Program-made: the position numbers and the translations under genes
From: Thermomonas haemolytica
Lineage (GTDB): Bacteria > Pseudomonadota > Gammaproteobacteria > Xanthomonadales > Xanthomonadaceae
Length of the DNA stretch: 64,000 nt
Reading direction: 5' to 3'
NCBI RefSeq assembly: GCF_004346265.1
Contig: NZ_SMAP01000003.1
Location: 155,636 to 219,635 of the forward strand
Part shown: positions 1 to 9,065 of the stretch, in pieces
How the letters are laid out: every line of letters begins with the position of its first letter
Numbering within the stretch: position 1 is the stretch's first letter
The notes under the pieces: model-generated
Seen by the model: the letters and a program-made list of their open reading frames with translations, nothing else
Told to the model about the DNA's origin: nothing
Databases searched by the model: none

Positions 1-2859
1 GAAGAGGCGGCGCGTCAGGAGGCCGAGCGGCTCGCGGCCGAGCAGGCCGCGCGCGAGGAGGCCGAGCGTCAGGCCGCGGAAGAGGCGGCGCGTCAGGAAG
101 CCGAGCGGCTTGCCGCTGAGCAGGCGGCCGCCGAAGCCGCGCTGCTGGAGGCAGAACGTCTGGCAGCCGAGCAGGCGGAGGCCGAGCGGCTGGCCGCGGA
201 GGAAGCCGCCCGCGCCGAAGCCGAGCGGCTTGCGGCCGAGCAAGCCGCGGCGGAAGAGGCGGCGCGTCGCGAAGCCGAGCGGCTGGAGATGGAACGCATC
301 GCGGCGGCCCGCGCCGAAGCCGAGCGCCTGGAGGCCGAGCGCATCGCTGCGGCCCGCGCCGAAGCCGAGCGCCGCGAGGCCGAGCGGCGTGCCGCAGAGG
401 CGGCTGCTGCCGCCAGGGCGCGCGAGCTGGCCGCACTGGCCGCGCTGCAGTCCACCGCGGCCGCGGCCGAGGATCCGGACGAAGCCCTCGACACCCGCGA
501 GCTCGATCTCGAGCTGGTGGACATCTTCGTGGAGGAGGCCGGCGACCTGCTCGACCACTCCGACGGCCTGCTGGCGCAGCTGCGCGAGACGCCGGACGAC
601 AACGAGCTGATTGTCGGCCTGCAGCGCGACCTGCACACCCTCAAGGGCGGCGCGCGCATGGCCGGCGTGATGGCGGCGGGCGAGCTCGGCCACGCCATGG
701 AGACCCTGCTGGAAGCGGTGGCGGCACAGCGCGTGGAGCTGGGCGATGCCGGCGTGGCGCTGCTGGAGCGCGGCTTCGATCGCCTGCACACCATGATCAC
801 CCGGATCGCCGCACGGCGCGCCATCGGCATGCCGGACGGCCTGATCGGCGAGCTCAACGCCCGCGCCGAGAACCGCGCGCCGGCGCCGGCTGCACCGGCA
901 GCGGAGGTTCCCGAGGCGGCCCCCGCCCGTCCCGAGGCCCCGGCGCCCAAGCCGGTGCTCACGCCGCTGTCGGCGCCGATCCGGCCGGAGGGCGCGTTCG
1001 AGGACGACGAGATCGGCGTGCGCGCGCCGCAGGAGCAGGTCCGCATCCGCGCCGACCTGCTCGACCGCCTCGTCAACTACGCCGGCGAAGTCGCGATCTA
1101 CCGCGCGCGGCTGGAGCAGCAGCTGTCGGCCTTCCGCAGCACCGCGGCGGAAATGGAGCAGACCAACCTGCGCCTGCGCGACCAGCTGCGCCGCCTGGAT
1201 GCCGAGACCGAGGCGCAGATCATCGCGCGCTTCCAGCGCGAGAGCGACAGCGGGCGCGAGGCGTTCGACCCGCTGGAACTCGACCGCTTCAGCACCCTGC
1301 AACAGCTCTCTCGCGCGCTGGCCGAGTCCGCGGCCGACCTGCAGAGCCTGCACGGCTCGATGGAAGAGCTCACCCGCCAGTACGAGACCCTGCTGACCCA
1401 GCAGTCGCGGGTGAGCTCGGAGCTGCAGGAAGGCCTCATGCGCACGCGCATGCTGCCGTTCGATTCGCTGGTGCCGCGCCTGCGCCGGGTGATCCGGCAG
1501 GCCGCCGCCGAAACCGGCAAGCAGGCCCAGCTGCGGGTCGAAGGCGCGCAGGGCGAACTCGACCGCAACGTGCTGGAGCGCATGACCGCGCCGCTGGAGC
1601 ACATGCTGCGCAACGCCATCGCGCACGGGCTGGAAACCCCGCAGGCACGTCAAGCCGCCGGCAAGCCGGAGGAAGGCAGCATCCGGATCGCGGTACGCCG
1701 CGAGGGTGCGGAAGTGGTGCTGCAGGTCAGCGACGACGGTGCCGGCCTCAACCGCGCCGCGATCCGCGCGCGCGGCATCGAACGCGGCCTGATCAGCGCC
1801 GATGCCGAGCTCACCGATGCCGAGCTGTACCAGCTGATCATGCAGCCGGGTTTCTCCACCGCCGAGACCGTCAGCCGGCTCGCCGGCCGCGGGGTCGGGA
1901 TGGACGTGGTGGCCAGCGAGGTGCGCCAGCTCGGTGGTTCGATCGACATCGCCTCGCGCCCCGGCGCGGGCACCACCTTCACCCTGCGCCTGCCGCAGAC
2001 CCTGGCGGTGACCCAGGCGGTGTTCGTCAAGATCGGTGAGACCGAGTACGCGGTGCCGATCGCAGCCGTGCGCGGCGTCGGCCGCATCGCGCGCGAAGAG
2101 CTGGCGCAGGCGGGGGCGGTCTACCGCTACGGTGGCGAGGACTACGCCCTGCATGACCTCGGCGTCCTGGTCGGAACCGCGCCTGCCAAGGCCGAAGGGC
2201 ATCTGCAGATGCCGCTGCTGCTGGTCGGCTCCGGCGAGCTGCGCGCGGCGGTCGCCGTCGACCAGGTGCTGGGCAGCCGCGAAATCGTGGTCAAGACCGG
2301 CGGGCCGCAGCTGGCTTCGATCCCGGGCATCTTCGGCGCGACCATCATGGGCGACGGTCGCGTCGTGGTCATCCTCGACGTGGCCCCGCTGGTGCGCCGC
2401 CAGGCGACCCTGGCTGCCTCCGGTGCATTGCGGCACGCAGCGGCGGCGCCGGTCGAAACCCGCCGCGTCCCGCTGGTGATGGTGGTGGACGACTCGGTGA
2501 CGATGCGCAAGGTCACCGGCCGCGTGCTGGAGCGCCACGGCTTCGAGGTCGCCACCGCCAAGGACGGCCTCGATGCACTCGAGCGCATGGCCGAGTTGGT
2601 GCCCGACCTGATGCTGCTCGACATCGAAATGCCGCGCATGGACGGCTACGAGCTGGCCACCGCGATGAAGGCCGACGTGCGCCTGCGCGACGTGCCGATC
2701 GTGATGATCACCTCGCGCACCGGCGAGAAGCATCGCCAGCGCGCGATGGAGATCGGCGTCGAGCGCTACCTGGGCAAGCCCTATCAGGAGCCGGAGCTGA
2801 TGCGTAACGTGTTCGAGCTGCTCAAGCTCGAGTACGTGGGTGACGGGCTGGCGCAATGA
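1..2859 (+). CDS. chpA: ChpA/PilL-type hybrid chemosensory kinase, 5' end outside the window
   Basis: CheA-like histidine kinase of the type IV pilus (Pil-Chp) chemosensory system, acting in the cytoplasm with ChpB/ChpC-like partners. The frame is open to base 1, so the N-terminus is missing. In order: an Ala/Glu/Arg-rich helical repeat region (about 1-470); an HPt domain (about 500-830) with HTLKGG, whose His codon is 634-636; a dimerisation segment (from about 1020); an HATPase domain with the N-box Asn codon at 1612-1614, DDGAG and GRGVGMD; a CheW-like domain (about 2000-2420); and a C-terminal receiver with phospho-acceptor Asp at 2620-2622. Fusion of several HPt domains with a C-terminal receiver is typical of ChpA. 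The stop overlaps the chpB start (ATGA), so translation is probably coupled. Confidence 0.9.
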   Translation, partial: EEAARQEAERLAAEQAAREEAERQAAEEAARQEAERLAAEQAAAEAALLEAERLAAEQAEAERLAAEEAARAEAERLAAEQAAAEEAARREAERLEMERIAAARAEAERLEAERIAAARAEAERREAERRAAEAAAAARARELAALAALQSTAAAAEDPDEALDTRELDLELVDIFVEEAGDLLDHSDGLLAQLRETPDDNELIVGLQRDLHTLKGGARMAGVMAAGELGHAMETLLEAVAAQRVELGDAGVALLERGFDRLHTMITRIAARRAIGMPDGLIGELNARAENRAPAPAAPAAEVPEAAPARPEAPAPKPVLTPLSAPIRPEGAFEDDEIGVRAPQEQVRIRADLLDRLVNYAGEVAIYRARLEQQLSAFRSTAAEMEQTNLRLRDQLRRLDAETEAQIIARFQRESDSGREAFDPLELDRFSTLQQLSRALAESAADLQSLHGSMEELTRQYETLLTQQSRVSSELQEGLMRTRMLPFDSLVPRLRRVIRQAAAETGKQAQLRVEGAQGELDRNVLERMTAPLEHMLRNAIAHGLETPQARQAAGKPEEGSIRIAVRREGAEVVLQVSDDGAGLNRAAIRARGIERGLISADAELTDAELYQLIMQPGFSTAETVSRLAGRGVGMDVVASEVRQLGGSIDIASRPGAGTTFTLRLPQTLAVTQAVFVKIGETEYAVPIAAVRGVGRIAREELAQAGAVYRYGGEDYALHDLGVLVGTAPAKAEGHLQMPLLLVGSGELRAAVAVDQVLGSREIVVKTGGPQLASIPGIFGATIMGDGRVVVILDVAPLVRRQATLAASGALRHAAAAPVETRRVPLVMVVDDSVTMRKVTGRVLERHGFEVATAKDGLDALERMAELVPDLMLLDIEMPRMDGYELATAMKADVRLRDVPIVMITSRTGEKHRQRAMEIGVERYLGKPYQEPELMRNVFELLKLEYVGDGLAQ

Positions 2860-3830
2860 GCGGGCGCCGCGTGGTGGTGCTGGCGCGCCCGGGCGCCGCG
2901 CGCGAGCGTACCGAGCAGGCGGTGCGCGCGGCGGGTGCCGCGCTGGCCGCTACGCTCGACCCTGCCGAGGCCGACGAGGCGGCGGTACGCGCGCAGGCGC
3001 CGCAGGCGCTGGTGGTGGTGCTGGACGCGGCCACCGAGAGCGTTCTGGACCGGTTCGATCCGCTGCTGGCCGACCCGGCATTGGACGTGGTGTTCGACGA
3101 GGCCGAAGTCGCCGCCAAGCGCGATGGCTGGGAGGCCGCGCGCTGGGCCCGGCATCTGGCGGCCAAGCTGGACGGCCATGACGACGTGCTGCCTGCACCG
3201 CCCGAGCACAGCGCGCGGATCGGATTCGCCGAAGAGATGCAGGCGCTCGCGCTGCAGGTGGCGGCGTTGCCGGAGGTGCCGCAGGCGCCGTCGCGCGCGC
3301 CGGCTGCACCGATCGGGGCGGTGGCGATCGCCGCCGGGATCGGTGGCCCGGATGCGGTGCGCCAGCTGCTGGCCAGCCTGCCGGCGGGGTTCCCGCGGCC
3401 GGTGCTGCTGCGCCAGAAGCTCGATGGCGGGCAGTACGACAAGCTGGTGCGGCAAATGCAGCGCGCCACCCTGATGCAGGTGGTGCTGGCCCAGCCCGGC
3501 GCGCCGCTGCAGGCGGGCTGCGTGCACGTCATGCCGGACGGGCTGGACGTGGTGCGCGCGCCGGCCGGGGCGATCTTCGCCGCCTGCGAGGGCGAGCCGC
3601 GCTTTGCCGGGCTGCCGCCGGCCGACAGCGCCCTCCTGCTGCTCAGCGGCGCCGATCCGTCGGGGGTGGACGCCGCGCTGTCGCTGCGCCTGGCCGGCGG
3701 GCTGGCGTACGGCCAGGCCCCCGAGAATTGCTTCGATCCGGCCACCAGCCGCATGCTGGTGACGCGCGGCGGCGAGTCGCGCAGCCTGGCCGAGATGTCC
3801 CGCGAACTGCTGCACCGTTGGCCCGCCTGA
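2856..3830 (+). CDS. chpB: ChpB-like CheB-family protein, apparently catalytically inactive
   Basis: 324-residue protein in the position of chpB, between chpA and chpC; it should partner the pilus chemosensory array. Residues 150-310 align by eye with the CheB methylesterase domain. The nucleophile motif of the family reads AAGIGGP here, so the catalytic Ser is Gly161. The following QH motif reads RQK (Lys188), and the Asp of the GMGxDG motif is Ser269 in SGADPSG. All three triad residues therefore appear lost. The first 150 residues have an alpha/beta look but no convincing phospho-acceptor pocket. The start overlaps the chpA stop, and chpC begins 8 bases after its end. I infer a regulatory or scaffold role rather than receptor demethylation; a CheB domain too diverged to align correctly is the alternative. 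Confidence 0.75.
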   Translation: MSGRRVVVLARPGAARERTEQAVRAAGAALAATLDPAEADEAAVRAQAPQALVVVLDAATESVLDRFDPLLADPALDVVFDEAEVAAKRDGWEAARWARHLAAKLDGHDDVLPAPPEHSARIGFAEEMQALALQVAALPEVPQAPSRAPAAPIGAVAIAAGIGGPDAVRQLLASLPAGFPRPVLLRQKLDGGQYDKLVRQMQRATLMQVVLAQPGAPLQAGCVHVMPDGLDVVRAPAGAIFAACEGEPRFAGLPPADSALLLLSGADPSGVDAALSLRLAGGLAYGQAPENCFDPATSRMLVTRGGESRSLAEMSRELLHRWPA

Positions 3831-3838
3831 GGTAGCCC

Positions 3839-4315
3839 ATGTCTTCCGAATTCGCACCGATCATCCGCGGCGTCCTGATCCAGGTCGCGCAGGCGCGCCT
3901 GCTGCTGCCGAACGCCACCATCGCCGAGGTGCTGTCGTTCGCCACTCCGGAGCCGGTGGAGAACGCGCCGGCCTGGCTGCTGGGCCGCATCCGCTGGCGC
4001 GGCTGGCAGCTGCCGCTGCTGTCGTTTTCGCGGTTCGCGGGGCTGGCCGAGGAGCAGGGCGGCCTGGGCAGCAAGGTGATCGTGTTGAAGGCGCTCGGCG
4101 GCGATGCCCGGCGCCCCTATTTCGCACTGCTGACGCAGGGCTTCCCGCGCCTGGTCACGGTGACCGAGGCGGCGCTGGCGACCCTGGATGCGGACGGCGA
4201 GGCGCTGCCCCCGGGCGTGCTGGCGCGGGTGCGCCTGAACGAGGACGAGGCGATGGTGCCGGATCTCGAGGCGCTCGAGGACACCCTGCGCGAGGCGCTG
4301 GCCGCCGCGGCCTGA
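3839..4315 (+). CDS. chpC: ChpC-like CheW-family coupling protein
   Basis: 158-residue single-domain CheW homologue. It starts with ATG 8 bases after chpB. The N-terminal half contains the usual CheW pattern of a beta strand carrying IRGVLIQV, then LLLPNATIAEVLSF and a WLLGRIRWRGWQLPLLSF segment. CheW proteins link chemoreceptors to the CheA kinase, and here the partner would be ChpA. It is the last gene of the cluster in this window; the next gene is on the other strand. A CheW-like second adaptor in this position is usual for type IV pilus systems, so the identification is good although the sequence alone cannot separate ChpC from PilI-type CheW proteins. Confidence 0.8.
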   Translation: MSSEFAPIIRGVLIQVAQARLLLPNATIAEVLSFATPEPVENAPAWLLGRIRWRGWQLPLLSFSRFAGLAEEQGGLGSKVIVLKALGGDARRPYFALLTQGFPRLVTVTEAALATLDADGEALPPGVLARVRLNEDEAMVPDLEALEDTLREALAAAA

Positions 4316-4346
4316 GCGCGCCGCCTACGCCGTTTCGGCCGAGGGT

Positions 4347-5078
4347 TCAGCCGAGATCGCCGGCCAGCGCCTGCAGCGCCGCGATCGCCGCCAGTCCCGC
4401 GGTCTCGGTGCGCAGCACCCGCGGCCCCAGGCGCAGGCCAGTAAAGCCGGCCGCCGCTAGAACCTGGCGGTCGCGTGGTGACCAGCCGCCTTCCGGGCCG
4501 ATCGCCAGCGTGCACGCCAGCAGGCCGGTGTCGCGCAAGGCCGCCAGCGTCATGTCCGCTTGCGGATCGAGCAGGAAGCCCTGGCCTTCCCGCAGCGCCG
4601 CGGCGCTGGTCAGCAGCTGCGGCGGCAGCACCTCCGGCACGCGCGCGCGCCCGCTCTGCTCGCAGGCGGCGATCACCACCTGCCGCCAGTGCGCCAGGCG
4701 CTTGTCCGCGCGTGCACCCGCCAGCTTCACCTCGCTGCGCTCGCTCTCCACCGGCAGCACCCGCGCCACGCCCAGCTCGGTGGCCTTCTGCAGGATGAAG
4801 TCCATCTTCTCGCCGCGGGCGATGCCCTGCAGCAGGGTGATCCGCAGCGGCGATTCGGTCGCGACCGCGCGCGCGGTGAGCACCTGCGCCCGCGCCTGCC
4901 GCTTGTCGGCGGCGAGCAGGCGCGCCGCGTAGTCGTGGCCATCGCCATTGAACAGCACGCAGGCATCGCCGGGCGAAAGGCGCAACACCCGCAGCAGGTG
5001 GTTGGCGACCTCCTCGGGCAGCAGGACCTCGGCGCCGGGTGCCAGCGGGCCGTCGACATAACAGCGGGTCAGGCGCAC
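4347..5078 (-). CDS. rsmE: 16S rRNA (uracil-1498-N3)-methyltransferase RsmE
   Basis: 243-residue SPOUT-family RNA methyltransferase that methylates U1498 of 16S rRNA using S-adenosylmethionine. The N-terminal RNA-binding part (VLLPEEVANHLLRVLRLSPG) is followed by the knotted SAM-binding part with AIGPEGGW and LGPRVLRTETA, both family signatures. I chose the GTG at 5078 because a strong GGAGGAGG ribosome-binding site lies seven bases upstream; the frame stays open far beyond it but through bioA in another reading. The start lies 10 bases inside the 3' end of bioA on the same strand, so the two are probably translated from one message. No nearby terminator was recognised downstream, where it faces chpC. 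Confidence 0.93.
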   Translation of the reverse strand: MRLTRCYVDGPLAPGAEVLLPEEVANHLLRVLRLSPGDACVLFNGDGHDYAARLLAADKRQARAQVLTARAVATESPLRITLLQGIARGEKMDFILQKATELGVARVLPVESERSEVKLAGARADKRLAHWRQVVIAACEQSGRARVPEVLPPQLLTSAAALREGQGFLLDPQADMTLAALRDTGLLACTLAIGPEGGWSPRDRQVLAAAGFTGLRLGPRVLRTETAGLAAIAALQALAGDLG

Positions 5079-6472
5079 CGGGCGGCCTCCTCCAGCGCGG
5101 CGGCGGTGGCACGCGCCAGCACCTGCAGCTCGGCCTCGCCCACGCAATAGGGCGGCATCCAGTACAGCACGTCGCCCAGCGGGCGCAGCAGCGCGCCGGC
5201 ATCCAGCGCGGCGCGGTACATGCGCAGGCCGCGGCGGCCGGTGATCTCCACCGCATGGCCGTCCTCGGTATTGCCGGCCTCCGGGTGCAGCTCGATCGCA
5301 ACCACCATCCCGGTCTGGCGCACCTCGGCCACCTGCGGATGCGATCTGAACTGCGCCGCCAGCGCGCCCATGCGCGCGGCGGTGGCGCGGTTGCGTTCGA
5401 GCACGCCGTCCTGCTCGAGGATGTCCAGCGAGGCCAGCGCCGCGGCGCAGGCCAGCGGGTTGCCGCTGTAGCTGTGCGAATGCAGGAACGCGCGCTCGCG
5501 CGAGTCGTCGAGGAAGCCGTCGTAGATCGCCTGGGTGGCGAGCACCGCGCACAGCGGCAAAAAGCCGCCGGTCAGGCCCTTGGACAGGCACAGCAGGTCC
5601 GGCTGGATGCCGGCCTGCTCGCAGGCGAACAGGGTGCCGGTGCGGCCGAAGCCGGTGGCGATCTCGTCGGCGATCAGCAGCACCCCGTGCGCATCGCACA
5701 GCGCGCGCGCGCGGCGCAGGTAGGCCGGGTGGTGCATGCGCATGCCGCCGGCGCATTGCAGCAGCGGCTCGACGATCAGCGCGCAGACCTCGCCGGGATG
5801 CGCGTCCAGCAGCGCGGCCAGGGCATCGGCGGCGGCCTCGGCCTTGCGCTGGGCGTCGGCGTCGTCCGCGCTGCCGAAGGCATCCGGCGAGGGCGCGAAC
5901 AGGGCCTCCGCCAGCAGCGGCGCGTACACCCGCCGGTACAGCGGGATGTCGCCCACCGCCAGCGCGCCCAGGGTCTCGCCGTGGTAGCTGCCGGTGAGCG
6001 CGATGAACTTGGTGCGCCCCGGGATGCCGCGGTTGTGGAACCAGTGGAACGCCATCTTCAGCGCCACCTCGACCCCGGCCGAGCCGTTGTCGGCATAGAA
6101 CACCTTCGCCAGTGGCGCGCGCCCTGGCTGGCGCGGGGCCAGGGCAAGCAGGCGCTCGGCCAGTTCCACCGCGGGCGCGTGGGTGAAGCCGGCCAGGATC
6201 ACCTGCTCGAGCGTGCGCGCCTGGCGCGCGATGGCCGCGGCGATGCGCGGCTCGGCGTGCCCGTGCAGGTTGGTCCACCAGCTGCTGACCCCGTCCAGCA
6301 CCCGGCGGCCGTCCATGCCCACCAGCCACGCGCCCTCGCCGCGTTCCACCGGAAACAGCGGCAGCGCGTGCGGGTGCTCGCGCATCTGGGTGCAGGGGTG
6401 CCACAGCACGGCCAGGTCGCGCGCGCGCCAGTCATCGGCCGCGGCTATCATGGAATCGTGAACGTCCTTCAT
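5069..6472 (-). CDS. bioA: Adenosylmethionine-8-amino-7-oxononanoate aminotransferase
   Basis: 467-residue class III PLP-dependent aminotransferase of biotin synthesis. It makes 7,8-diaminopelargonate from 7-keto-8-aminopelargonate with S-adenosylmethionine as amino donor. Visible signatures are LWHPCTQM near the N-terminus (the family motif distinguishing BioA), SSWWTNLHGH, the PLP-contacting LIADEIATGFGRTG, and the lysine of LSKGLTGGFLPL near residue 290, which should form the Schiff base. The length is slightly above the usual 430 or so. A second in-frame ATG lies at 6451, seven codons in, and could be the real start. It is transcribed divergently from nudE, with only about 29 bases between start codons, and runs into rsmE. 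Confidence 0.93.
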   Translation of the reverse strand: MKDVHDSMIAAADDWRARDLAVLWHPCTQMREHPHALPLFPVERGEGAWLVGMDGRRVLDGVSSWWTNLHGHAEPRIAAAIARQARTLEQVILAGFTHAPAVELAERLLALAPRQPGRAPLAKVFYADNGSAGVEVALKMAFHWFHNRGIPGRTKFIALTGSYHGETLGALAVGDIPLYRRVYAPLLAEALFAPSPDAFGSADDADAQRKAEAAADALAALLDAHPGEVCALIVEPLLQCAGGMRMHHPAYLRRARALCDAHGVLLIADEIATGFGRTGTLFACEQAGIQPDLLCLSKGLTGGFLPLCAVLATQAIYDGFLDDSRERAFLHSHSYSGNPLACAAALASLDILEQDGVLERNRATAARMGALAAQFRSHPQVAEVRQTGMVVAIELHPEAGNTEDGHAVEITGRRGLRMYRAALDAGALLRPLGDVLYWMPPYCVGEAELQVLARATAAALEEAARCA

Positions 6473-6501
6473 CCCGCCATTATCGCCGCCGGGAGGTGCG
6501 C

Positions 6502-7056
6502 ATGAGCCAGCGCCTGCCCGTGATCCACGGCATCACCCAGCACGACGCCGGCCCGTACCGGATGGAGCGGCTGGACCTGGAGTTCGCCAACGGCGAGCGC
6601 CGCCTGTACGAGCGCCTGCACAGCCGCGGGCATGGCGCGGTGGCGGTGGTGCCGCTGCTGGACGCGCAGACCGTGCTGCTGGTGCGTGAATACGCGGCCG
6701 GCGTGCACCGCTATGAGCTGGGGCTGGTGAAGGGCCGGATCGACGCCGGCGAGACCCCGGAGCAGGCGGCCAACCGCGAGCTGATGGAGGAGGCCGGCTA
6801 CGGCGCGCGCGACCTGCGCGTGCTGCGCCGGTTGACCCTGGCGCCGACCTACATGAGCCACCAGACCCATCTGGTGCTGGCGCGCGACCTGTATCCGCAG
6901 CGTCTGCCCGGCGACGAGCCGGAGGAGCTGGAAGTGGTGCCGTGGAAGCTGGCCGACCTCGGCCAGCTGATCCTGCGCGAGGATTTTTCGGAAGGGCGCA
7001 GCATCGCGGCCCTGTTCGTGGTGCGCGAGTGGCTGGAGCAGCAGGCGCATGGATGA
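6502..7056 (+). CDS. nudE: ADP compounds hydrolase NudE (Nudix)
   Basis: 184-residue Nudix hydrolase of the NudE type, which cleaves ADP-ribose, NADH and diadenosine polyphosphates. The Nudix box is clear: GRIDAGETPEQAANRELMEEAGY contains the spaced G, REL and EE residues (positions about 83-105) that bind the metal. Start choice: a GGGAGG ribosome-binding site at 6491-6496 lies five bases before the ATG at 6502; an in-frame GTG at 6496 overlaps that site and is unlikely. The gene overlaps cysQ by eight bases and begins a run of four tightly packed genes (nudE-cysQ-mazG-DUF962) that are probably co-transcribed. Confidence 0.92.
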   Translation: MSQRLPVIHGITQHDAGPYRMERLDLEFANGERRLYERLHSRGHGAVAVVPLLDAQTVLLVREYAAGVHRYELGLVKGRIDAGETPEQAANRELMEEAGYGARDLRVLRRLTLAPTYMSHQTHLVLARDLYPQRLPGDEPEELEVVPWKLADLGQLILREDFSEGRSIAALFVVREWLEQQAHG

Positions 7057-7834
7057 GGCCCTGCGCGAAGGCGTGGCCGCAATCGCCCAGCGCGCCGCTG
7101 CTGCGATCCTGGCGGTGTACGAGGGTGAGTTCGCGGTGCAGCACAAGGACGACCGCTCGCCACTGACAGCTGCTGATCTGGCCGCGCACCGCTGCATCGT
7201 CGAGGGATTGCAGGCGCTCACGCCGGGCATTCCGGTGCTGTCGGAAGAATCGGCCGCCATCGACATCGCCGAGCGCCGCGGCTGGCGCCGGCTGTGGCTG
7301 GTCGATCCGCTGGATGGCACCCGCGAGTTCGTCAAGCGCAACGGCGAGTTCTGCATCAACATCGCCCTCATCGAGGACGGCGTGGCGGTGTTCGGGCTGA
7401 TCCAGCAGCCGGTGACCGGCGTGCTCTGGTACGGCGCGCCGGGGCAGGGCGCGTTCCGCCGCGCGGGTGCCGATGCGCAGCCGATCCGCGCGCGCCAGCC
7501 GGCCGTTTCCCCGCTGCGGATCGCCGCCAGCCGCTCGCACCGCGACGCGCGCACGCAGGCGCTGCTGGACGCGCTGCCCGGCAGCGAGGTGGTCGGCTGC
7601 GGCTCGGCGCTGAAGTTCTGCAAGATCGCGGAGGGCGCGATCGACCTCTACCCGCGCTTCGGCCCGACCAGCGAATGGGACACCGCGGCCGGGCAGGCCA
7701 TCGTCGAGGCCGCCGGCGGCGCGGTGCTGGACACGCGCGGCCGCGTCCTGCGCTACAACCAGCGCGACACCCTGCTCAATGGCGACTTCATCGTCGTCGG
7801 CGATCCCGCCCTGCCTGCCCGCCTGCCCGCATGA
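7049..7834 (+). CDS. cysQ: 3'(2'),5'-bisphosphate nucleotidase CysQ
   Basis: 261-residue member of the lithium-sensitive inositol monophosphatase superfamily. CysQ hydrolyses 3'-phosphoadenosine 5'-phosphate to AMP, which clears the by-product of sulfate assimilation. Motifs: SEESA in the first metal-binding loop, WLVDPLDGTREF (metal ligands and catalytic Asp) near residue 88, and the C-terminal SEWDTAAGQAIVEAAGG. It overlaps nudE by eight bases, and its stop overlaps the mazG start (ATGA), which implies coupled translation. Substrate preference among this superfamily cannot be proven from motifs, but length and the NudE neighbourhood agree with CysQ. Confidence 0.92.
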   Translation: MDEALREGVAAIAQRAAAAILAVYEGEFAVQHKDDRSPLTAADLAAHRCIVEGLQALTPGIPVLSEESAAIDIAERRGWRRLWLVDPLDGTREFVKRNGEFCINIALIEDGVAVFGLIQQPVTGVLWYGAPGQGAFRRAGADAQPIRARQPAVSPLRIAASRSHRDARTQALLDALPGSEVVGCGSALKFCKIAEGAIDLYPRFGPTSEWDTAAGQAIVEAAGGAVLDTRGRVLRYNQRDTLLNGDFIVVGDPALPARLPA

Positions 7835-8733
7835 CCGACGCGCCCGCCGACCCGCGTGACATCCGCACCCTGCTGGCGATCATGGCGCGCCTGCGCGACC
7901 CTGATGGCGGCTGCCCGTGGGACCGCGAGCAGACCTTCGCCAGCATCGCGCCCTACACCATCGAGGAGGCCTACGAGGTCGCCGATGCGATCGACCGCGG
8001 CGACCTGGCCGACCTCAGGGACGAGCTGGGCGACCTGCTTCTGCAGGTGGTGTTCCACGCGCGCATGGCCGAGGAGGCCGGCGCGTTCGCCTTCGCGGAC
8101 GTGGTGGCGGCGATCTGCGACAAGCTGGTGCGCCGGCACCCGCACGTGTTTGCCGCACAGGGACGTGCCAATGCCGCGGGAGGCAGGAGGCCGGGAGCGG
8201 CCGGCGAAAGCCGCGCGGGCGATAGCGACGAAGTGCTGCGCGACTGGGAGGCGATCAAGCGCGCCGAGCGCGCGGCCAGGGGCGAGGCCGATACCTCCGC
8301 ATTGGCCGGCATCTCGCGCGGCCTGCCGGAGTGGCTGCGCGCGGTGAAGCTGCAGCAGAAGGCGGCCAAGGTCGGCTTCGACTGGCCCGGCCCGGAGCCG
8401 GTGATCGCCAAGCTGCACGAGGAGATCGAGGAGGTGCGCGCGGAGCTGGCCGCAGTGGCCGAGGATCCGGCCGATGCCGCCGCGCGCGACCGCCTGGAGG
8501 ACGAGATCGGCGATCTGCTGTTCGTCTGCGCCAACCTGGCGCGGCATGCCCGGGTGGACGTGGGCGCGGCGCTGCGCCGGGCGAACGCCAAGTTCGAGCG
8601 CCGCTTCCGCGCGATGGAGGCGCTGGCCGCGGCCGATGGCGGGCTTGCCGGCCAGCCGCTGGCGGCGCAGGATCGCTACTGGGACCTGGCCAAGGCCGCC
8701 GAGAAAGCCGCCCGGGAGGATACGACGCCATGA
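7831..8733 (+). CDS. mazG: Nucleoside triphosphate pyrophosphohydrolase MazG
   Basis: 300-residue two-domain MazG that hydrolyses NTPs to NMP and pyrophosphate. The N-terminal MazG domain has GGCPWDREQTFASIAPY, EEAYEVADAI and DELGDLLLQVVFHA. The second domain has EEIEEVRAEL and DEIGDLLFVCANLARH, each with the ExxE/ExxD metal ligands. It is longer than the usual 263 or so residues, partly because of a Gly/Ala/Arg-rich insert of roughly 17-20 residues after HPHVFA (about 8155-8225) in the inter-domain region. The start overlaps the cysQ stop, and the stop overlaps the start of the next gene (ATGA), so it is the middle of an operon of small house-cleaning genes. Confidence 0.93.
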   Translation: MTDAPADPRDIRTLLAIMARLRDPDGGCPWDREQTFASIAPYTIEEAYEVADAIDRGDLADLRDELGDLLLQVVFHARMAEEAGAFAFADVVAAICDKLVRRHPHVFAAQGRANAAGGRRPGAAGESRAGDSDEVLRDWEAIKRAERAARGEADTSALAGISRGLPEWLRAVKLQQKAAKVGFDWPGPEPVIAKLHEEIEEVRAELAAVAEDPADAAARDRLEDEIGDLLFVCANLARHARVDVGAALRRANAKFERRFRAMEALAAADGGLAGQPLAAQDRYWDLAKAAEKAAREDTTP

Positions 8734-9041
8734 GCGATGCCCCGCGTTTCTCCAGCTTCCGCGAGTTCTACCCGTTCTACCTGGGCGAGCACCGCAACCG
8801 CACTTGCCGGCGCCTGCACTTCGTCGGCAGCAGCCTGGCCATCGGCTTCGTGCTGCTGGCGCTCCGGCAGTCCAATCCGTGGTGGCTGCTGGCGGCGCTG
8901 GTCTGCGGCTACGCCTTCGCCTGGGTCGGGCATTTCTTCTTCGAGAAAAACCGTCCGGCCACTTTCCGCCACCCGCTGTATTCGTTTGCTGGCGACTGGG
9001 TGATGTTCAAGGACATCCTGGTCGGCAGGATCCCGTTCTGA
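8730..9041 (+). CDS. DUF962 (Mpo1/YGL010w-like) small membrane protein
   Basis: 103-residue protein of the DUF962 family. The conserved HRNRTCRRLHFVGSSLAI segment (residues about 19-36) is followed by two hydrophobic stretches (about 30-47 and 50-67), then GHFFFEKNRPATFRHPLYS with the conserved histidines and a C-terminal GDWVMFKDILVG. Yeast Mpo1 of this family is an iron-dependent dioxygenase acting on 2-hydroxy fatty acids. Whether the short bacterial members share that activity is not shown here. The start overlaps the mazG stop, making it the last gene of the nudE operon. It converges on the DUF486 gene 24 bases downstream. Confidence 0.82.
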   Translation: MSDAPRFSSFREFYPFYLGEHRNRTCRRLHFVGSSLAIGFVLLALRQSNPWWLLAALVCGYAFAWVGHFFFEKNRPATFRHPLYSFAGDWVMFKDILVGRIPF

Positions 9042-9065
9042 TCCGCGAGCGGTGCGCGGCTTCGC

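Noticed and set aside
1-280. Short DNA repeats at the window start as a CRISPR-like or other non-coding array.
   Set aside because: The repeats are in frame, degenerate and encode a continuous helical segment of ChpA.
4347-6404. A single 685-codon minus-strand gene covering rsmE and the region upstream.
   Set aside because: Only the last 243 codons resemble a protein family; the rest is an out-of-frame reading of bioA. The GTG at 5078 has a strong ribosome-binding site.
8872-9041. Possible extra small ORFs between mazG and the DUF486 gene.
   Set aside because: They are alternative frames of the DUF962 gene, which itself has convincing conserved residues.
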